Source: JAJDFU01 sp964640855 (GTDB lineage Bacteria; Bacteroidota; Bacteroidia; Chitinophagales; Saprospiraceae). Taken from it: DNA of 64,000 nt. Below are positions 25,701 to 34,206 of this stretch, in pieces (position 1 is the stretch's first letter; each line of letters opens with the position of its first letter). The stretch spans positions 1-64,000 of the forward strand of contig CAZXIX010000008.1 in assembly GCA_964640855.1 (NCBI GenBank). The letters run 5' to 3'. The notes under the pieces were generated by a model, which saw only the letters and a program-made list of their open reading frames with translations, made no database searches and was not told where the DNA came from. The translations under genes were made by a program, and so were the position numbers.

Positions 25701-25897
25701 AGTATGTTGGAAGCTTGAACATCGGTCTGAAGGAGGATATTGCCTATCCGGGCAGCCAGCAGTTGCGTTTTTCCGGTTCCCGGCCCGGCAAGTACCATCA
25801 CAGGGCCTTCGATCTGATCGACTGCCTCCCGCTGCGCGGAGTTAAGTGCGGCAAGAACTTCCTGGAACCGGTGTTGATATTGTTGGCGGGTAGACAA
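22772..25897 (-). CDS. UvrD/PcrA-type helicase fused to an AddB/RecB-like Fe-S nuclease
   Basis: 1041 aa. Superfamily 1A helicase: Walker A GPGTGKTQLLAARI (about 38-51), motif II LLVDEYQDTNGAQ, VVGDDDQSIYEFQGA, and motif VI L-F-Y-V-A-M-T-R-A. The C-terminal about 280 residues form a PD-(D/E)XK nuclease (GIVDRIDLIDGNKAVLLDYKTGR). An iron-sulfur clasp as in AddB is indicated by a Cys before the nuclease (RFLQCPLAFYYEHLL) and C1009, C1014 and C1017 near the end. It combines DNA unwinding and cutting, probably in double-strand-break repair, as a single chain rather than an AddAB pair. No addA/recC partner is nearby. Confidence 0.9.
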   Translation of the reverse strand: MSTRQQYQHRFQEVLAALNSAQREAVDQIEGPVMVLAGPGTGKTQLLAARIGNILLQTDVQASNILCLTFSDAGVKAMRRRLLDFIGPEAHRVGIYTFHSFCNRIIQENLHLFGSRNLQSLTDLERVNLIRGLLDKLPPDNPLVVSRWDRYYYLPHLEHLFQTMKTEHWSVELVRRSISGYLDSLPERKDFQYQRAYKQFRKGDPKAGEMEKEQKKMVPLAAAAELFPAYEKALRTEARYDYEDMLLWVLEAFREHEWLLRSYQERFQYLLVDEYQDTNGAQNELLLQLASFWEDNPNLFVVGDDDQSIYEFQGARLQNMLDLLDRYRPHMHLVSLRQNYRSIPAILSSASGLIGRNEQRLVHHLEAGPKELAAAHPDRMHQTNRPVLLEYPHIRQEEVGLVLQIEELIRSGESPESIAIMYARHKQAHRIMELFSKKGIRFTTRRPVDLLNEPQIQHLIYLGRYLNRELKLAFSGEADLFPFLHAAFLQLDPVDLAHLSAYRAGRPGNSRPEWRRMLTDPDLLRRRKLNRPDRLLEVGERLTSWIRHAANLSVPHLLERLINESGFLAYTLSLPDKDEWLQALATLMRFTRQEAERHTHYTLAQWVNTLDQMAANRIPLPLQRIAEKGEGIQMLTAHSSKGLEFRYVFLLDATQNPWDSGRNGQRQFSFPDTLTFSGLTDALEARRRLFYVAMTRAETHLQISWSLEDAKGKETQPSQFVDELLEQEGLAKTRASVSAADLLDAEWISLFREEEPVRAESPPPAVLEDLLDGFRFSPSSLNRFLQCPLAFYYEHLLKVPVPFSNAALMGTAVHQALERLFGKKERTQKDLLKYFREEMERIRGLMDASGWEQRLDRGLYFLPIYFQQKAPGWPSFSLTEFRVRESEVDGVPVTGIVDRIDLIDGNKAVLLDYKTGRYRKERAREPDDRNPQGGPYWRQLQFYNLLLQQNPVLKGRRLDYGLISFVEPDPDGQVHEHRVAYDKEGEVLIRNLLQESWRQVKDHKFLEGCGKTDCSWCNFTRHNMQVSSFADEEQEGLDDES

Positions 25898-26068
25898 AGG
25901 ATACAGCGTTTCGGAAAGGTAAAATGTAACACGAAAAATGCAGAAACGTAGTGAAACCCACCTCTTCCAGAGTCGGGTTTAATTAACATGGCCCTGGCAA
26001 TAGGAGCGCCACGGCGGTTCGCAATGGCTCAGCCTTTCTGCACATCCCTGGACAAAGCCCCCAAACCT

Positions 26069-26779
26069 TTACCCCTCCGCAGCCTCGGCTTTCAATTTAT
26101 TCATATCCCGCACGAGCATACGCTTTCGATTGAAGGTCAGTATATTTTTATTGCGCAGTTCGTTCAGGATGGTGGTGACGGTCTGCCGGGAGGTAGCCGT
26201 CAGGTTGGCTATCTCCTGGTGAGTGAGAAACTTCCGAACTTCCCGTTCAAATCCGATCTGTTTCCCCTTTTCGGCAGCCAATTGGTGCAAAAACTCGATT
26301 ACGCGTGTGCGGGAATCCTTAAACACCAGAGATTCAAGCCGTTTTTCCATATCCAGGACCCGGGAACCGATGACTTTCATCATGAAAAGACTGAAGCCGT
26401 TGTGATCCCGCATCAGATCCTGGATGTCGTGCATAGACAGAATACAAACCGTTGTATGCTCCATGGCATAAGCAAAATCCCTTCGCTTCCCCTGACCGAT
26501 CATGGCCAATTCCCCGAAGACTTCCCCCGGACTCAGGATGGCTTTGGTGATCTCCTTTTCGCCATCCCCGTGGGTCCCTACCTTGACCCGGCCCTCGTAA
26601 ATGAAGTAGATCTTGTCGGAATGTTCGTCGGGCATGTATATGTATTCGCCCCTTTTAAAGGCCTTATGTGTATGATTGTCCAAGTCCCCCCGACTGATCT
26701 TTTTGGGGCAAAAGACCCCGGAGACGTCAATATTTTCGAGGTACCAAAGGGATTGATCGACCATGCTGCCTGAATTCAT
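26069..26779 (-). CDS. Crp/Fnr family transcriptional regulator
   Basis: 236 aa. Residues about 36-125 form a cyclic-nucleotide-binding fold (KAFKRGEYIYMPDEHSDKIYFIYEGRVKVG, SPGEVFGELAMIGQGKR). The effector-binding glutamate/arginine set of CRP is not obvious, although GELAMIGQGKRRDFAYAM is close. The C-terminal winged helix (TSRQTVTTILNELRNKNIL) is intact. There are no N-terminal Fnr cysteines, so an oxygen-sensing cluster is unlikely. Start could be Met1 or Met6. Stands alone between the helicase and dnaX. Confidence 0.9.
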   Translation of the reverse strand: MNSGSMVDQSLWYLENIDVSGVFCPKKISRGDLDNHTHKAFKRGEYIYMPDEHSDKIYFIYEGRVKVGTHGDGEKEITKAILSPGEVFGELAMIGQGKRRDFAYAMEHTTVCILSMHDIQDLMRDHNGFSLFMMKVIGSRVLDMEKRLESLVFKDSRTRVIEFLHQLAAEKGKQIGFEREVRKFLTHQEIANLTATSRQTVTTILNELRNKNILTFNRKRMLVRDMNKLKAEAAEG

Positions 26780-26888
26780 TTGGAGAGGAAAACGCTGTTA
26801 CAACATCCAAAGTTTTTTTCGGATAGATCAACTGTCTTCCAACCTACATTGTTCGAAAAAAATTAAGGAACTTTTTAGAAGGGGGCGG

Positions 26889-28583
26889 TCAATCCGGGTC
26901 GAATCGAAGGTCGAGGCGATCTCGCAGATTTTTCAGTTCCGGGTTGGATTCCAGCAATTGCTGGTACTTCTCCTTTTCGGAAAGCATCTTTTTGGGCTTG
27001 GGGCGGTCGGGAGCCAAATCTTTGTCCAACTCGATCCTAATGGTCAGATTGGGGCAATTCAACTTCTCTTTCAGAAAGTCGCGCAGATCCAGTTCCTGTT
27101 TCAGCGTATCCACGGCGAGTTGCGTGCCGGTGCGAATGAGTAGCTCGAACTCCTGTGCTTTCAACTCGGCCTTTTTCATAATCAATTTCAGGGAAGAATG
27201 GGCTTTCTCCGAGGCGTAGGCTGACCAAAAGGCCTCTACTTCTTTTTGTTCGAGCAGGTGTTCCCGGACGACCTGGGCGGCCTCTTCTTTTTCCACTTCG
27301 GCCACCAATTGGTCGATATCCATCGATAAGCCGATATTACCGGATGCCGGTTTGGGATCTGCGTCCCGGGGGCCTACCGAGGGTTGTTCGACTTCCCCGG
27401 GTGGTTCTGGAGTGGGCGGGGTCTGATCAGGTGTTTTTTTTTCCTTGACAGGAGGTATGGGCTGATGTTGTACAGGCTGGCCCTTGATCAGGTGGGGTAT
27501 GTGTGCCATACGGATCAATGCGATCTCCACATGCAGGCGCTTGTTGCGGGCGGTTTTATAGCGGACGTCGCATTCGTTGGCCAGATGCAGGGCGGTCAGC
27601 AAAAAGGAAGAGGATGCCAGCAGGCTCTGCTGCCGGTAGCGAGCTTGCAGTCCTTCGCCAGCTTCCAGCAGGGGGAGGGTGGCTTCGTCCTGGCATACCA
27701 ACAAGTTTCGCAAGTGCTCGGACAAGCCGAAGAGGAAAAGGTCGCCGTCGAACCCCCGCCGAATGATCTCATCGTAGATCACCATCACGGAAGAAGAATC
27801 CCCCTGGAGCAGTGCATCCACTACGCGGAAATAATAATCGTAATCCAGGATGTTGAGGTTCTCGATGACATCCGTGTAGGTGATCTTCTTGCCGGAAAAG
27901 GAAACGATGCGGTCGAAAATGGAGAGGGCGTCCCGCAGGGCGCCGTCGGCTTTCTGGGCGATAATGTGAAGTGCGTCCGGCTCGGCTTGTATCCCCTCTG
28001 CCGCACAGATGGATTCCAGGTAGCCCGTGATATCCGGAATTTGGATGCGCCGGAAATCAAAGATCTGACAACGAGAAAGGATGGTGGGGATGATCTTGTG
28101 CTTTTCCGTGGTTGCCAGGATGAAAACGGCATAGGGGGGCGGCTCCTCCAACGTTTTGAGAAAGGCGTTGAAGGCTGCCTGACTCAGCATGTGGACCTCA
28201 TCGATAATGAATACTTTGTAGTCGCCCTGCTGCGGCTGAAATCGGACTTGCTCGTTCAGCTGGCGAATGTGCTCGACGCTGTTGTTGGAGGCAGCATCGA
28301 GTTCGGTAATGTTGAAGGAAGCGTTTTGATTGAATGCCTGGCAGGAAGAGCAGGTATTGCAGGGTTCGAAATCCGTGCTGCGGTTCTGGCAATTCAGAAC
28401 CTTGGCCAGGATACGCGCACTGGTGGTTTTTCCGACCCCTCTCGGCCCGCAAAACAAAAAAGCATGGGCCAGATGGTCGCTTTTCAGCGCATTTTTCAGG
28501 GTCTGGGAAACATGCTGCTGCCCAACCACCTCGTCGAACCGAACGGGGCGATACTTTCTTGCCGATACCACGAACTTGCCCAT
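26889..28583 (-). CDS. dnaX: DNA polymerase III gamma/tau subunit
   Basis: 564 aa. N-terminal AAA+ clamp-loader ATPase: GPRGVGKTTSAR (46-57), a zinc site with C65, C75, C78 and C81, DEVH (Walker B) and the sensor motif LATTEKHKIIPTILSRC. After about residue 370 a proline-rich linker (TPDQTPPTPEPPGEVEQP) leads to a poorly conserved tau tail that would bind the helicase and polymerase. It loads the beta sliding clamp during replication. Divergent from nadE; candidate -7 elements for both lie in the 139-nt gap. Confidence 0.95.
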   Translation of the reverse strand: MGKFVVSARKYRPVRFDEVVGQQHVSQTLKNALKSDHLAHAFLFCGPRGVGKTTSARILAKVLNCQNRSTDFEPCNTCSSCQAFNQNASFNITELDAASNNSVEHIRQLNEQVRFQPQQGDYKVFIIDEVHMLSQAAFNAFLKTLEEPPPYAVFILATTEKHKIIPTILSRCQIFDFRRIQIPDITGYLESICAAEGIQAEPDALHIIAQKADGALRDALSIFDRIVSFSGKKITYTDVIENLNILDYDYYFRVVDALLQGDSSSVMVIYDEIIRRGFDGDLFLFGLSEHLRNLLVCQDEATLPLLEAGEGLQARYRQQSLLASSSFLLTALHLANECDVRYKTARNKRLHVEIALIRMAHIPHLIKGQPVQHQPIPPVKEKKTPDQTPPTPEPPGEVEQPSVGPRDADPKPASGNIGLSMDIDQLVAEVEKEEAAQVVREHLLEQKEVEAFWSAYASEKAHSSLKLIMKKAELKAQEFELLIRTGTQLAVDTLKQELDLRDFLKEKLNCPNLTIRIELDKDLAPDRPKPKKMLSEKEKYQQLLESNPELKNLRDRLDLRFDPD

Positions 28584-28621
28584 AGGGTGAAAAAGTCGAT
28601 GGATGATTTTATGTTAACGTC

Positions 28622-28629
28622 CAAAGGTA
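28622..28629 (-). promoter_or_regulatory. Possible -7 promoter element for dnaX
   Basis: On the minus strand this reads TACCTTTG (TAnnTTTG consensus), 38 nt before dnaX. A TTTA lies 21 nt upstream as an imperfect -33 element. Confidence 0.4.
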
Positions 28630-28692
28630 ATAAAATGACAACGCCCTGAGTAAAGGGAAGTTTCCAGAGGGGGGTGCTTCGCCCGGGGCTTG

Positions 28693-28700
28693 TATCTTTG
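28693..28700 (+). promoter_or_regulatory. Possible -7 promoter element for nadE
   Basis: TATCTTTG matches the Bacteroidota TAnnTTTG consensus and ends 22 nt before the nadE ATG. No clear -33 element. Confidence 0.35.
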
Positions 28701-28722
28701 AGCCATTAAAGAATCGCCTTCC

Positions 28723-30355
28723 ATGAAGATCGCCGTCGCGCAACTCAATTATCACATCGGAAATTTCGAGGGGAACCTGCGCAAAATGCTGGATGCCGTA
28801 GCCCAGGCCCGGCAACAGGGCGCGGATCTGGTCTGCTTCAGCGAGCTGGCGACCACAGGATATCCTCCCCGGGATTTCCTGGAATTCGATGATTTCATCC
28901 GGCAATCCGAAGAATCGGTACAGGCATTGGCCGAAGCCTCTCAGAATATCGGCATTGTGGTCGGCTCGCCCAGCCGAAACCCCCGGGTCGAGGGCAAAGA
29001 CCTTTTCAATTCCGCCTATTTCCTGGCAGATGGGGAGATCCGCCATGTGCAGCACAAGACCCTTTTGCCGACTTACGACATCTTCGATGAATACCGCTAT
29101 TTCGAGCCGGCCGTAGAATGGAAGACCCTGGAGTTTCGNNNNNNNNNNCCTGACGGTCTGCGAGGATATCTGGAACATCGGGAACGAGAATCCCCTCTAC
29201 ACCGTATGCCCGATGGACGAGATGATCGGCGAAAAGCCGGACCTGATGATCAACCTTTCGGCCTCGCCTTTTTCCTTTCAACAACCGGATACCCGCAAAC
29301 ACATTGTCCTGAGCAATGTCGAACGCTACCGGGTACCCATCATTTACGTGAATCACAGCGGCGCCCAGACAGAGATCATTTTTGACGGAGGATCGCTGAT
29401 CGCCTCCCCGGACGGGAAGATCTACGAAGAACTGCCCCATTTCGAGGAATGCATCCGGACCTATGCCCTGGATGACATCATTCGAGGCGGGCAACACAAG
29501 GTACAGGCCTGGCAGAAAATCGAGCTTCTGCACGAAGGTATCCGGGTCGGCATTCGGGATTACTTCCAAAAACTGGGTTTGAAACGCGCCATACTGGGGC
29601 TATCCGGTGGGATTGATTCGGCGGTGGCTCTGGTCATGGCGGCTAGCGCGCTGGGCAAGGATAACGTACGGGCCGTTCTGATGCCCTCTCAGTTCTCCTC
29701 CTCCCACTCCGTCATCGATGCCCGTCAATTGGCCGAAAATCTGGGTGTGCAGTATGATATCGTACCCATCCAGGAGATTTACGAGACTTACATGCAGGTG
29801 CTCAAGCCTCATTTCTGGGCTACGGAATTCGGACTGGCGGAAGAAAATTTACAGGCTCGTGCCCGGGCCATGATCCTGATGGCTTTTTCCAATAAATACG
29901 GGAACATCCTGCTCAACACCTCCAACAAGAGTGAGATGGCAGTCGGGTATAGCACCCTGTATGGCGATATGTGCGGGGGGCTGTCCGTCATCGGAGATCT
30001 TTACAAAACGGAAGTGGTGGAACTGGCCCGCTTCATCAATCGGGATGAGGAGATCATCCCGGACAATATCCTCACCAAACCCCCTAGCGCCGAACTACGT
30101 CCCGATCAGAAGGATACGGATAGCTTGCCGGAATATGAGATCCTGGATCAAATTCTTTTCGAATACGTCGAAAACCGATTGGGGCCCCGGGAGATTATCG
30201 CTTTGGGCTATGATGAAAAACTGGTCCTAAGGATACTCAAGTTGGTCAACACCAATGAATTCAAGCGTTTCCAAACTCCTCCGGTATTGCGGGTCTCCAA
30301 CAAGGCCTTTGGTATGGGCCGAAGAATGCCAATCGTAGGCAAATACCTTTCGTGA
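28723..30355 (+). CDS. nadE: Glutamine-dependent NAD+ synthase (interrupted by an assembly gap)
   Basis: Two fragments of one gene joined across ten N at 29139-29148. The N-terminal nitrilase-like glutaminase has catalytic E41 (FSELATTGYPPRD), K112 (HKTLLPTYDIFDEYRYF) and, after the gap, the Cys of LTVCEDIWN. The C-terminal synthetase holds the P-loop LGLSGGIDSAVAL and NTSNKSEMAVGYSTLYGDMCGG. The reaction is deamido-NAD+ plus ATP plus glutamine to NAD+. The frame changes by one across the N run as written, but the flanking codons restore a single frame if the true gap is a multiple of three. The gap most likely hides a few residues between TLEF and LTVCED. This is an assembly gap, not a pseudogene. 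Confidence 0.93.
29139..29148. other. Ten-N assembly gap inside nadE
   Basis: Ten consecutive undetermined bases. They separate TLEF from LTVCEDIW, segments normally only a few residues apart in NadE, so the real missing length is small and probably 9-18 nt. Confidence 0.98.
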
Positions 30356-30391
30356 CCTTTTCGGAAGGGTGCGTCTCACTAAACGAAGAAG

Positions 30392-30415
30392 GTCGGATTA
30401 AATCCGGCACTTTTT
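30392..30415 (+). terminator. Terminator after nadE
   Basis: GTCGGAT and ATCCGGC form a 7-bp stem (one G-T pair) with a 3-nt loop, followed by ACTTTTT. It lies 36 nt after the nadE stop. Confidence 0.65.
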
Positions 30416-30416
30416 A

Positions 30417-30746
30417 ATGGTTTTCCTTAGTTTTGTGAGGTCAAAAATTTTCTTTTTCATCGGCTTTCTACGCAAAATACTCCCCCTTCTCCCTACCCAA
30501 ATCAGTTTCTGGACGTTCGTCTACCAGATCTCTACCGGGGTATCCTGGCGCATTGCGTTAGCGGCCATTCCTTTCGTGATCTTCGCCACGATTACCGGGA
30601 TTTCCTGGTGGCAAGGACTGAAATCCCTGTATCTGAAGCGACTTGAAAAGCGAGAAAGGCTATTGCAGGAAGGCCAACCGGTTCCGGTTTACCTCCGTTC
30701 GGTAGCCTTCTGGAAGGGTGAGGCCGGCGGCTGGCCTCCTCACTAA
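30417..30746 (+). CDS. Hypothetical small membrane protein (uncertain)
   Basis: Open frame of 109 aa starting just after the nadE terminator, in the only stretch longer than 500 nt without a firm gene (30356-30906). It has one strong hydrophobic segment (IALAAIPFVIFATITGISWW) after a hydrophobic, basic start, and a charged tail with KRLEKRERLLQEG. No family is recognised. The lack of a promoter between terminator and ATG and no visible homologue make chance possible. Nothing else is seen in the flanks 30356-30391 and 30747-30906. Confidence 0.3.
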   Translation: MVFLSFVRSKIFFFIGFLRKILPLLPTQISFWTFVYQISTGVSWRIALAAIPFVIFATITGISWWQGLKSLYLKRLEKRERLLQEGQPVPVYLRSVAFWKGEAGGWPPH

Positions 30747-30906
30747 TTTGCTTCCCCGCATACCTGTCCTCAGCCAAGGGCTTCCTTCGGCACTTCAGGT
30801 CTTGTCCCATAGGTCCCACTCATTTCAGCTTTTTCGCAAAATCCTGACCAAGTTGCGACAGACGGGGTTTTCCTTAATGCGTGGAACGGATTAGATTTAC
30901 TTTTCT

Positions 30907-33132
30907 TTGGTAAAAGACAAACGCATCTTGGTCAAGCGATTAACACTCCTTCTCCTTTGGACTTTCCTGACCCTTCTTTGTCTGCCTGCGCTGCAGAGCC
31001 AATCGCATTCCGTGGCACGCAAATGGAATGAAGCTTTGCTGCACAGCATCCGAAATGATTTTGCACGGCCCACCGTACATGCCCGCAATCTTTTTCATTC
31101 CTCCAGCCTGATGTATGATGCCTGGGCTCTGTTTGATAAACAGGCCGAAACGTATTTTCTGGGGAAAACCGTTGGCTCTTTTTTCTGCCCTTTTACCGGG
31201 TTTGTCCAACCGGAAGATGTTGAGGCAACCCGGGAAGAAATCATGAGCTTTGCCGTTTATCGGCTGATCCGGCATCGCTTCCGAAACTCTCCGGGCATGC
31301 GCTCCATATACGCATATGCCGATTCTCTTATGGTAGAGATGGGTTACGATACCAACCAGGTATCTACGAATTATTCCGATGGGGATCCGGCGCATCTGGG
31401 AAACTACCTGGCCCAGCAGATGATCCTTTTCGGCTTGCAGGACGGTTCCAACGAACAGAATGATTACGCAAACCGGTACTATGAGCCCGTCAACCGCCCC
31501 TTGCGGCCCATTTTTTCCGGTGCTGGGGACCTCTCCTTCCCGGACCGGTGGCAACCTCTGAGCTTCAGCGCTTTCGTGGACCAGTCCGGCAACTTGATCC
31601 CGAATGCAACCCCGCCTTTTCTGAGCCCGGAATGGGGGGAGGTCGTACCTTTTGCCCTGACCGAAGCGGATTTGAGCCTCAAAGAAAGAGAGAATTACAC
31701 CTATCACGTATACCACGATCCCGGGCCGCCTCCTTTTCTTTTGGGGGAAGATGAAAGCACGACCGCCGAATATCAATGGGGATTTTCGCTGGTGGGAATA
31801 TGGTCCGCGCATCTGGACCCTGCAGATGGTGTGATGTGGGATATTTCGCCGGGAAGCCTGGGCAACAATCCGGAATTTCCTGCCGGCTGGGAAGGGATGC
31901 GTCAATTTTACCAGTACCTTGGAGGTGGAGATCTGAGCCGGGGGCATGCGATCAATCCCCATACCCAACAACCCTATGAGCCCCAATGGGTACCCAGAGG
32001 CGACTATACACGGGTACTCGCGGAATTCTGGGCTGACGGCCCGGATTCGGAAACCCCGCCCGGGCACTGGTTTGCCATCCTGAATTATGTGAACGATCAT
32101 CCGCTCCAAGAAAACCGGTTTCAGGGAGAAGGAGCGCTGGTGGATGAGCTGGAATGGGATGTAAAAGCCTATTTTGCGTTGGGCGGCGCCATGCACGACG
32201 CTGCCATCAGCGCCTGGGGCGTAAAAGGTTGGTACGATTACATCCGCCCCATCAGCGCGATCCGCTATATGGCATCTCAAGGGCAAAGCAGCGACCCGGA
32301 CCTTCCCAATTACTCCCCTTATGGCTTACCCCTCATTCCCGGCTTTATTGAGCTGGTAACCGAAGGAGACCCCCTGGCCTTTACCACCCGAAACCTAAAC
32401 CGGGTCAAACTTTACGGATGGAGAGGGCCGGACTATATTGATGATCCGGAGAATGATACGGCGGGTGTGGGCTGGATCCTGGCTGAAAGATGGTGGCCCA
32501 ATCAAAGACCTGATTTCGTCACGCCCAATTTTGCCGGATACGTTTCCGGCCATTCCACCTTTTCAAGGGCCGCGGCCGAAGTTCTGACCTTGCTGACGGG
32601 CGATCCTTTTTTCCCGGGCGGAATGGGCGAGTTCATGGCCAAAAAGAATGAGTTTCTCGTATTCGAGGATGGCCCCAGCCAGGATATCGTTCTGCAATGG
32701 GCTACTTATCGGGATGCTTCTGATCAAACGAGCCTTTCCCGGATTTGGGGGGGTATTCATCCGCCGGCAGATGACATCCCCGGACGACAGATTGGAATTT
32801 TGGTGGGTCAGGATGCCTTTGAGCTGGCCAAAACTTATTTTGAAGGTAGGGTCACGTCTGCGGAGGAAAAACCGGAGGCCGACCAAAGGATCGCTCTCTT
32901 TCCCAATCCGGCGGCCCGGAACGGAGCGCTTTTCATTCAACTACAAGGACCGGCGCGCTCGCTGATTCTGGAACTTTTCACCATGCAAGGACAAAGCGTC
33001 AAAAACCTTGTGGTTCCGGAAGGTACTTTGCAGCTGAGTTTTCCTCTGGACGAACTAACGGCTGGCCCCTATATCCTCAGAATCCGATCCCCGCAATGGA
33101 GCCTGAGCCGGATTCTTATCGTCCACGACTAG
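30907..33132 (+). CDS. Secreted vanadium-dependent haloperoxidase/PAP2-like enzyme with T9SS sorting tail
   Basis: 741 aa from a TTG start (the N-terminus is uncertain; another TTG follows at codon 8). A signal peptide covers about residues 10-30 (LTLLLLWTFLTLLCLPALQSQ). The vanadate/phosphate-binding set is visible: R-P-I-S-A-I-R, Y-V-S-G-H-S-T-F-S (about 545-552) and S-R-I-W-G-G-I-H-P-P-A-D-D (about 613-625), whose His would bind vanadate. The last about 75 residues (ALFPNPAARNGALFIQLQG ... GPYILRIRS) form a type A T9SS sorting domain, so the enzyme is exported through the Por system to the surface or medium. Family members are haloperoxidases or acid phosphatases; which one cannot be read from sequence. 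Confidence 0.85.
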   Translation: MVKDKRILVKRLTLLLLWTFLTLLCLPALQSQSHSVARKWNEALLHSIRNDFARPTVHARNLFHSSSLMYDAWALFDKQAETYFLGKTVGSFFCPFTGFVQPEDVEATREEIMSFAVYRLIRHRFRNSPGMRSIYAYADSLMVEMGYDTNQVSTNYSDGDPAHLGNYLAQQMILFGLQDGSNEQNDYANRYYEPVNRPLRPIFSGAGDLSFPDRWQPLSFSAFVDQSGNLIPNATPPFLSPEWGEVVPFALTEADLSLKERENYTYHVYHDPGPPPFLLGEDESTTAEYQWGFSLVGIWSAHLDPADGVMWDISPGSLGNNPEFPAGWEGMRQFYQYLGGGDLSRGHAINPHTQQPYEPQWVPRGDYTRVLAEFWADGPDSETPPGHWFAILNYVNDHPLQENRFQGEGALVDELEWDVKAYFALGGAMHDAAISAWGVKGWYDYIRPISAIRYMASQGQSSDPDLPNYSPYGLPLIPGFIELVTEGDPLAFTTRNLNRVKLYGWRGPDYIDDPENDTAGVGWILAERWWPNQRPDFVTPNFAGYVSGHSTFSRAAAEVLTLLTGDPFFPGGMGEFMAKKNEFLVFEDGPSQDIVLQWATYRDASDQTSLSRIWGGIHPPADDIPGRQIGILVGQDAFELAKTYFEGRVTSAEEKPEADQRIALFPNPAARNGALFIQLQGPARSLILELFTMQGQSVKNLVVPEGTLQLSFPLDELTAGPYILRIRSPQWSLSRILIVHD

Positions 33133-33177
33133 CGTTTCCATTTTCCAGCTGGTACCGACTTTTTTTGGAAGGAGGAT

Positions 33178-33735
33178 CTACTTCTTCCACTTAATATTAC
33201 AGCCTCCGCTGGGATATTGCTTTTCAGGGACCGGTCTACCCTCCAGCACGGCGTCTATGGCTTCGCGAAGATCTCTGCCGGTAAGCGGTTTGCCACTTTT
33301 GGGGCGGGAATCGTCCAGGCGGCCCCGGTAAACCAGTTTGCGTTCGCCATCAAACAGATAAAAGTCGGGCGTACAGGCGGCATCGTAAGCATGGGCTACC
33401 TCCTGGCTTTCATCGTATAAATAAGGAAAAGCATACCCAACCTCCCGGGCGTGTTCCTTCATCTTTTCCGGACCATCCTGTGGATAGTTCTCTACATCGT
33501 TGGAGCTAATGGCCACAACCCCTATGCCTTTGGCCATATATTCATTCGTGAGGCGGACGATCTCCGGATTAACGTGGATGACGTAGGGGCAATGGTTGCA
33601 AAGGAACATGACCAGGGTCCCTTTTTCGGTAGCGATATCATCCAGAGAAACCCTATTCCCGCTTACGGTATCCGGTAAATTGAAATCAGGGGCTTGGGTG
33701 CCCAATTCAAGCATTTTCGATTCAGTGAAAGCCAT
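33178..33735 (-). CDS. Thioredoxin/redoxin-like family protein
   Basis: 185 aa. AhpC/TSA-like fold: G-T-Q-A-P-D-F-N-L-P-D near the N-terminus, then F-L-C-N-H-C-P-Y-V as the redox motif. The C-N-H-C pair differs from the C-G/P-x-C of classic thioredoxins but is typical of this redoxin subgroup. A conserved cis-Pro region is in CTPDFYLFD. No signal peptide. It could be a peroxidase-like or disulfide reductase; the substrate is unknown. Converges with the haloperoxidase gene, 45 nt apart. Confidence 0.8.
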   Translation of the reverse strand: MAFTESKMLELGTQAPDFNLPDTVSGNRVSLDDIATEKGTLVMFLCNHCPYVIHVNPEIVRLTNEYMAKGIGVVAISSNDVENYPQDGPEKMKEHAREVGYAFPYLYDESQEVAHAYDAACTPDFYLFDGERKLVYRGRLDDSRPKSGKPLTGRDLREAIDAVLEGRPVPEKQYPSGGCNIKWKK

Positions 33736-33782
33736 AGGTATGGTTGAGTAGTTAAGTAGTTGGACGGAAATACAGCGACTCC

Positions 33783-34202
33783 TTATTCCTGGAGGGAAAG
33801 TTGCTCGATCTCGACTTTCAGGGTATCTCCGGGAAACAACATTTCACCTGCCATACCCTTCATTTCCAAAAACAGGACGATCTTTCCCAATACGCCTTCT
33901 GTCTGCCTGGAGAAGGCCGCATCTCTTGTGATGGAAACGCCCCGATCCACGGCAAGTTCGACGATGACGCTTCCCGTTTCCAATTCGATCACATCCTTTA
34001 CTTTTCCGATGGTGATCCCGCGGTACTGTAAAGGGGTTTCTTTCTTTAGCCCCTGTGCATCCGATACCTCCAGAAAAAAACGATTGGAGCGATCGAAAGG
34101 ACCTTCCTCGGCTACATACAGATAGCCCAGCAATAAGACGAAGAGAATGCCGGCAAGGATCAGGGCGGATTGAAGAGCAGGTCTCTTTTTTTCCATATCC
34201 AA
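33783..34202 (-). CDS. MCE/MlaD domain protein, single TM
   Basis: 139 aa. One N-terminal membrane anchor (SALILAGILFVLLLGYLYVA), then a single MCE domain: D-A-Q-G-L-K-K-E-T-P-L-Q-Y-R-G-I-T-I-G-K-V, a later G-V-L-G-K-I-V-L-F-L-E-M, and G-D-T-L. MCE proteins bind lipids for intermembrane transport. It is shorter than typical MlaD (about 180 aa) and no Mla ATPase or permease is adjacent. It follows the DD-carboxypeptidase by 4 nt, so they are probably cotranscribed. Met3 is an alternative start. Confidence 0.75.
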   Translation of the reverse strand: MDMEKKRPALQSALILAGILFVLLLGYLYVAEEGPFDRSNRFFLEVSDAQGLKKETPLQYRGITIGKVKDVIELETGSVIVELAVDRGVSITRDAAFSRQTEGVLGKIVLFLEMKGMAGEMLFPGDTLKVEIEQLSLQE

Positions 34203-34206
34203 AAAG

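Noticed and set aside
28723..29385. A reading frame running through the N run and beyond in the first nadE frame
   Set aside because: After the gap it leaves the NadE sequence and reads a nonsense frame; the true continuation is in the next frame.
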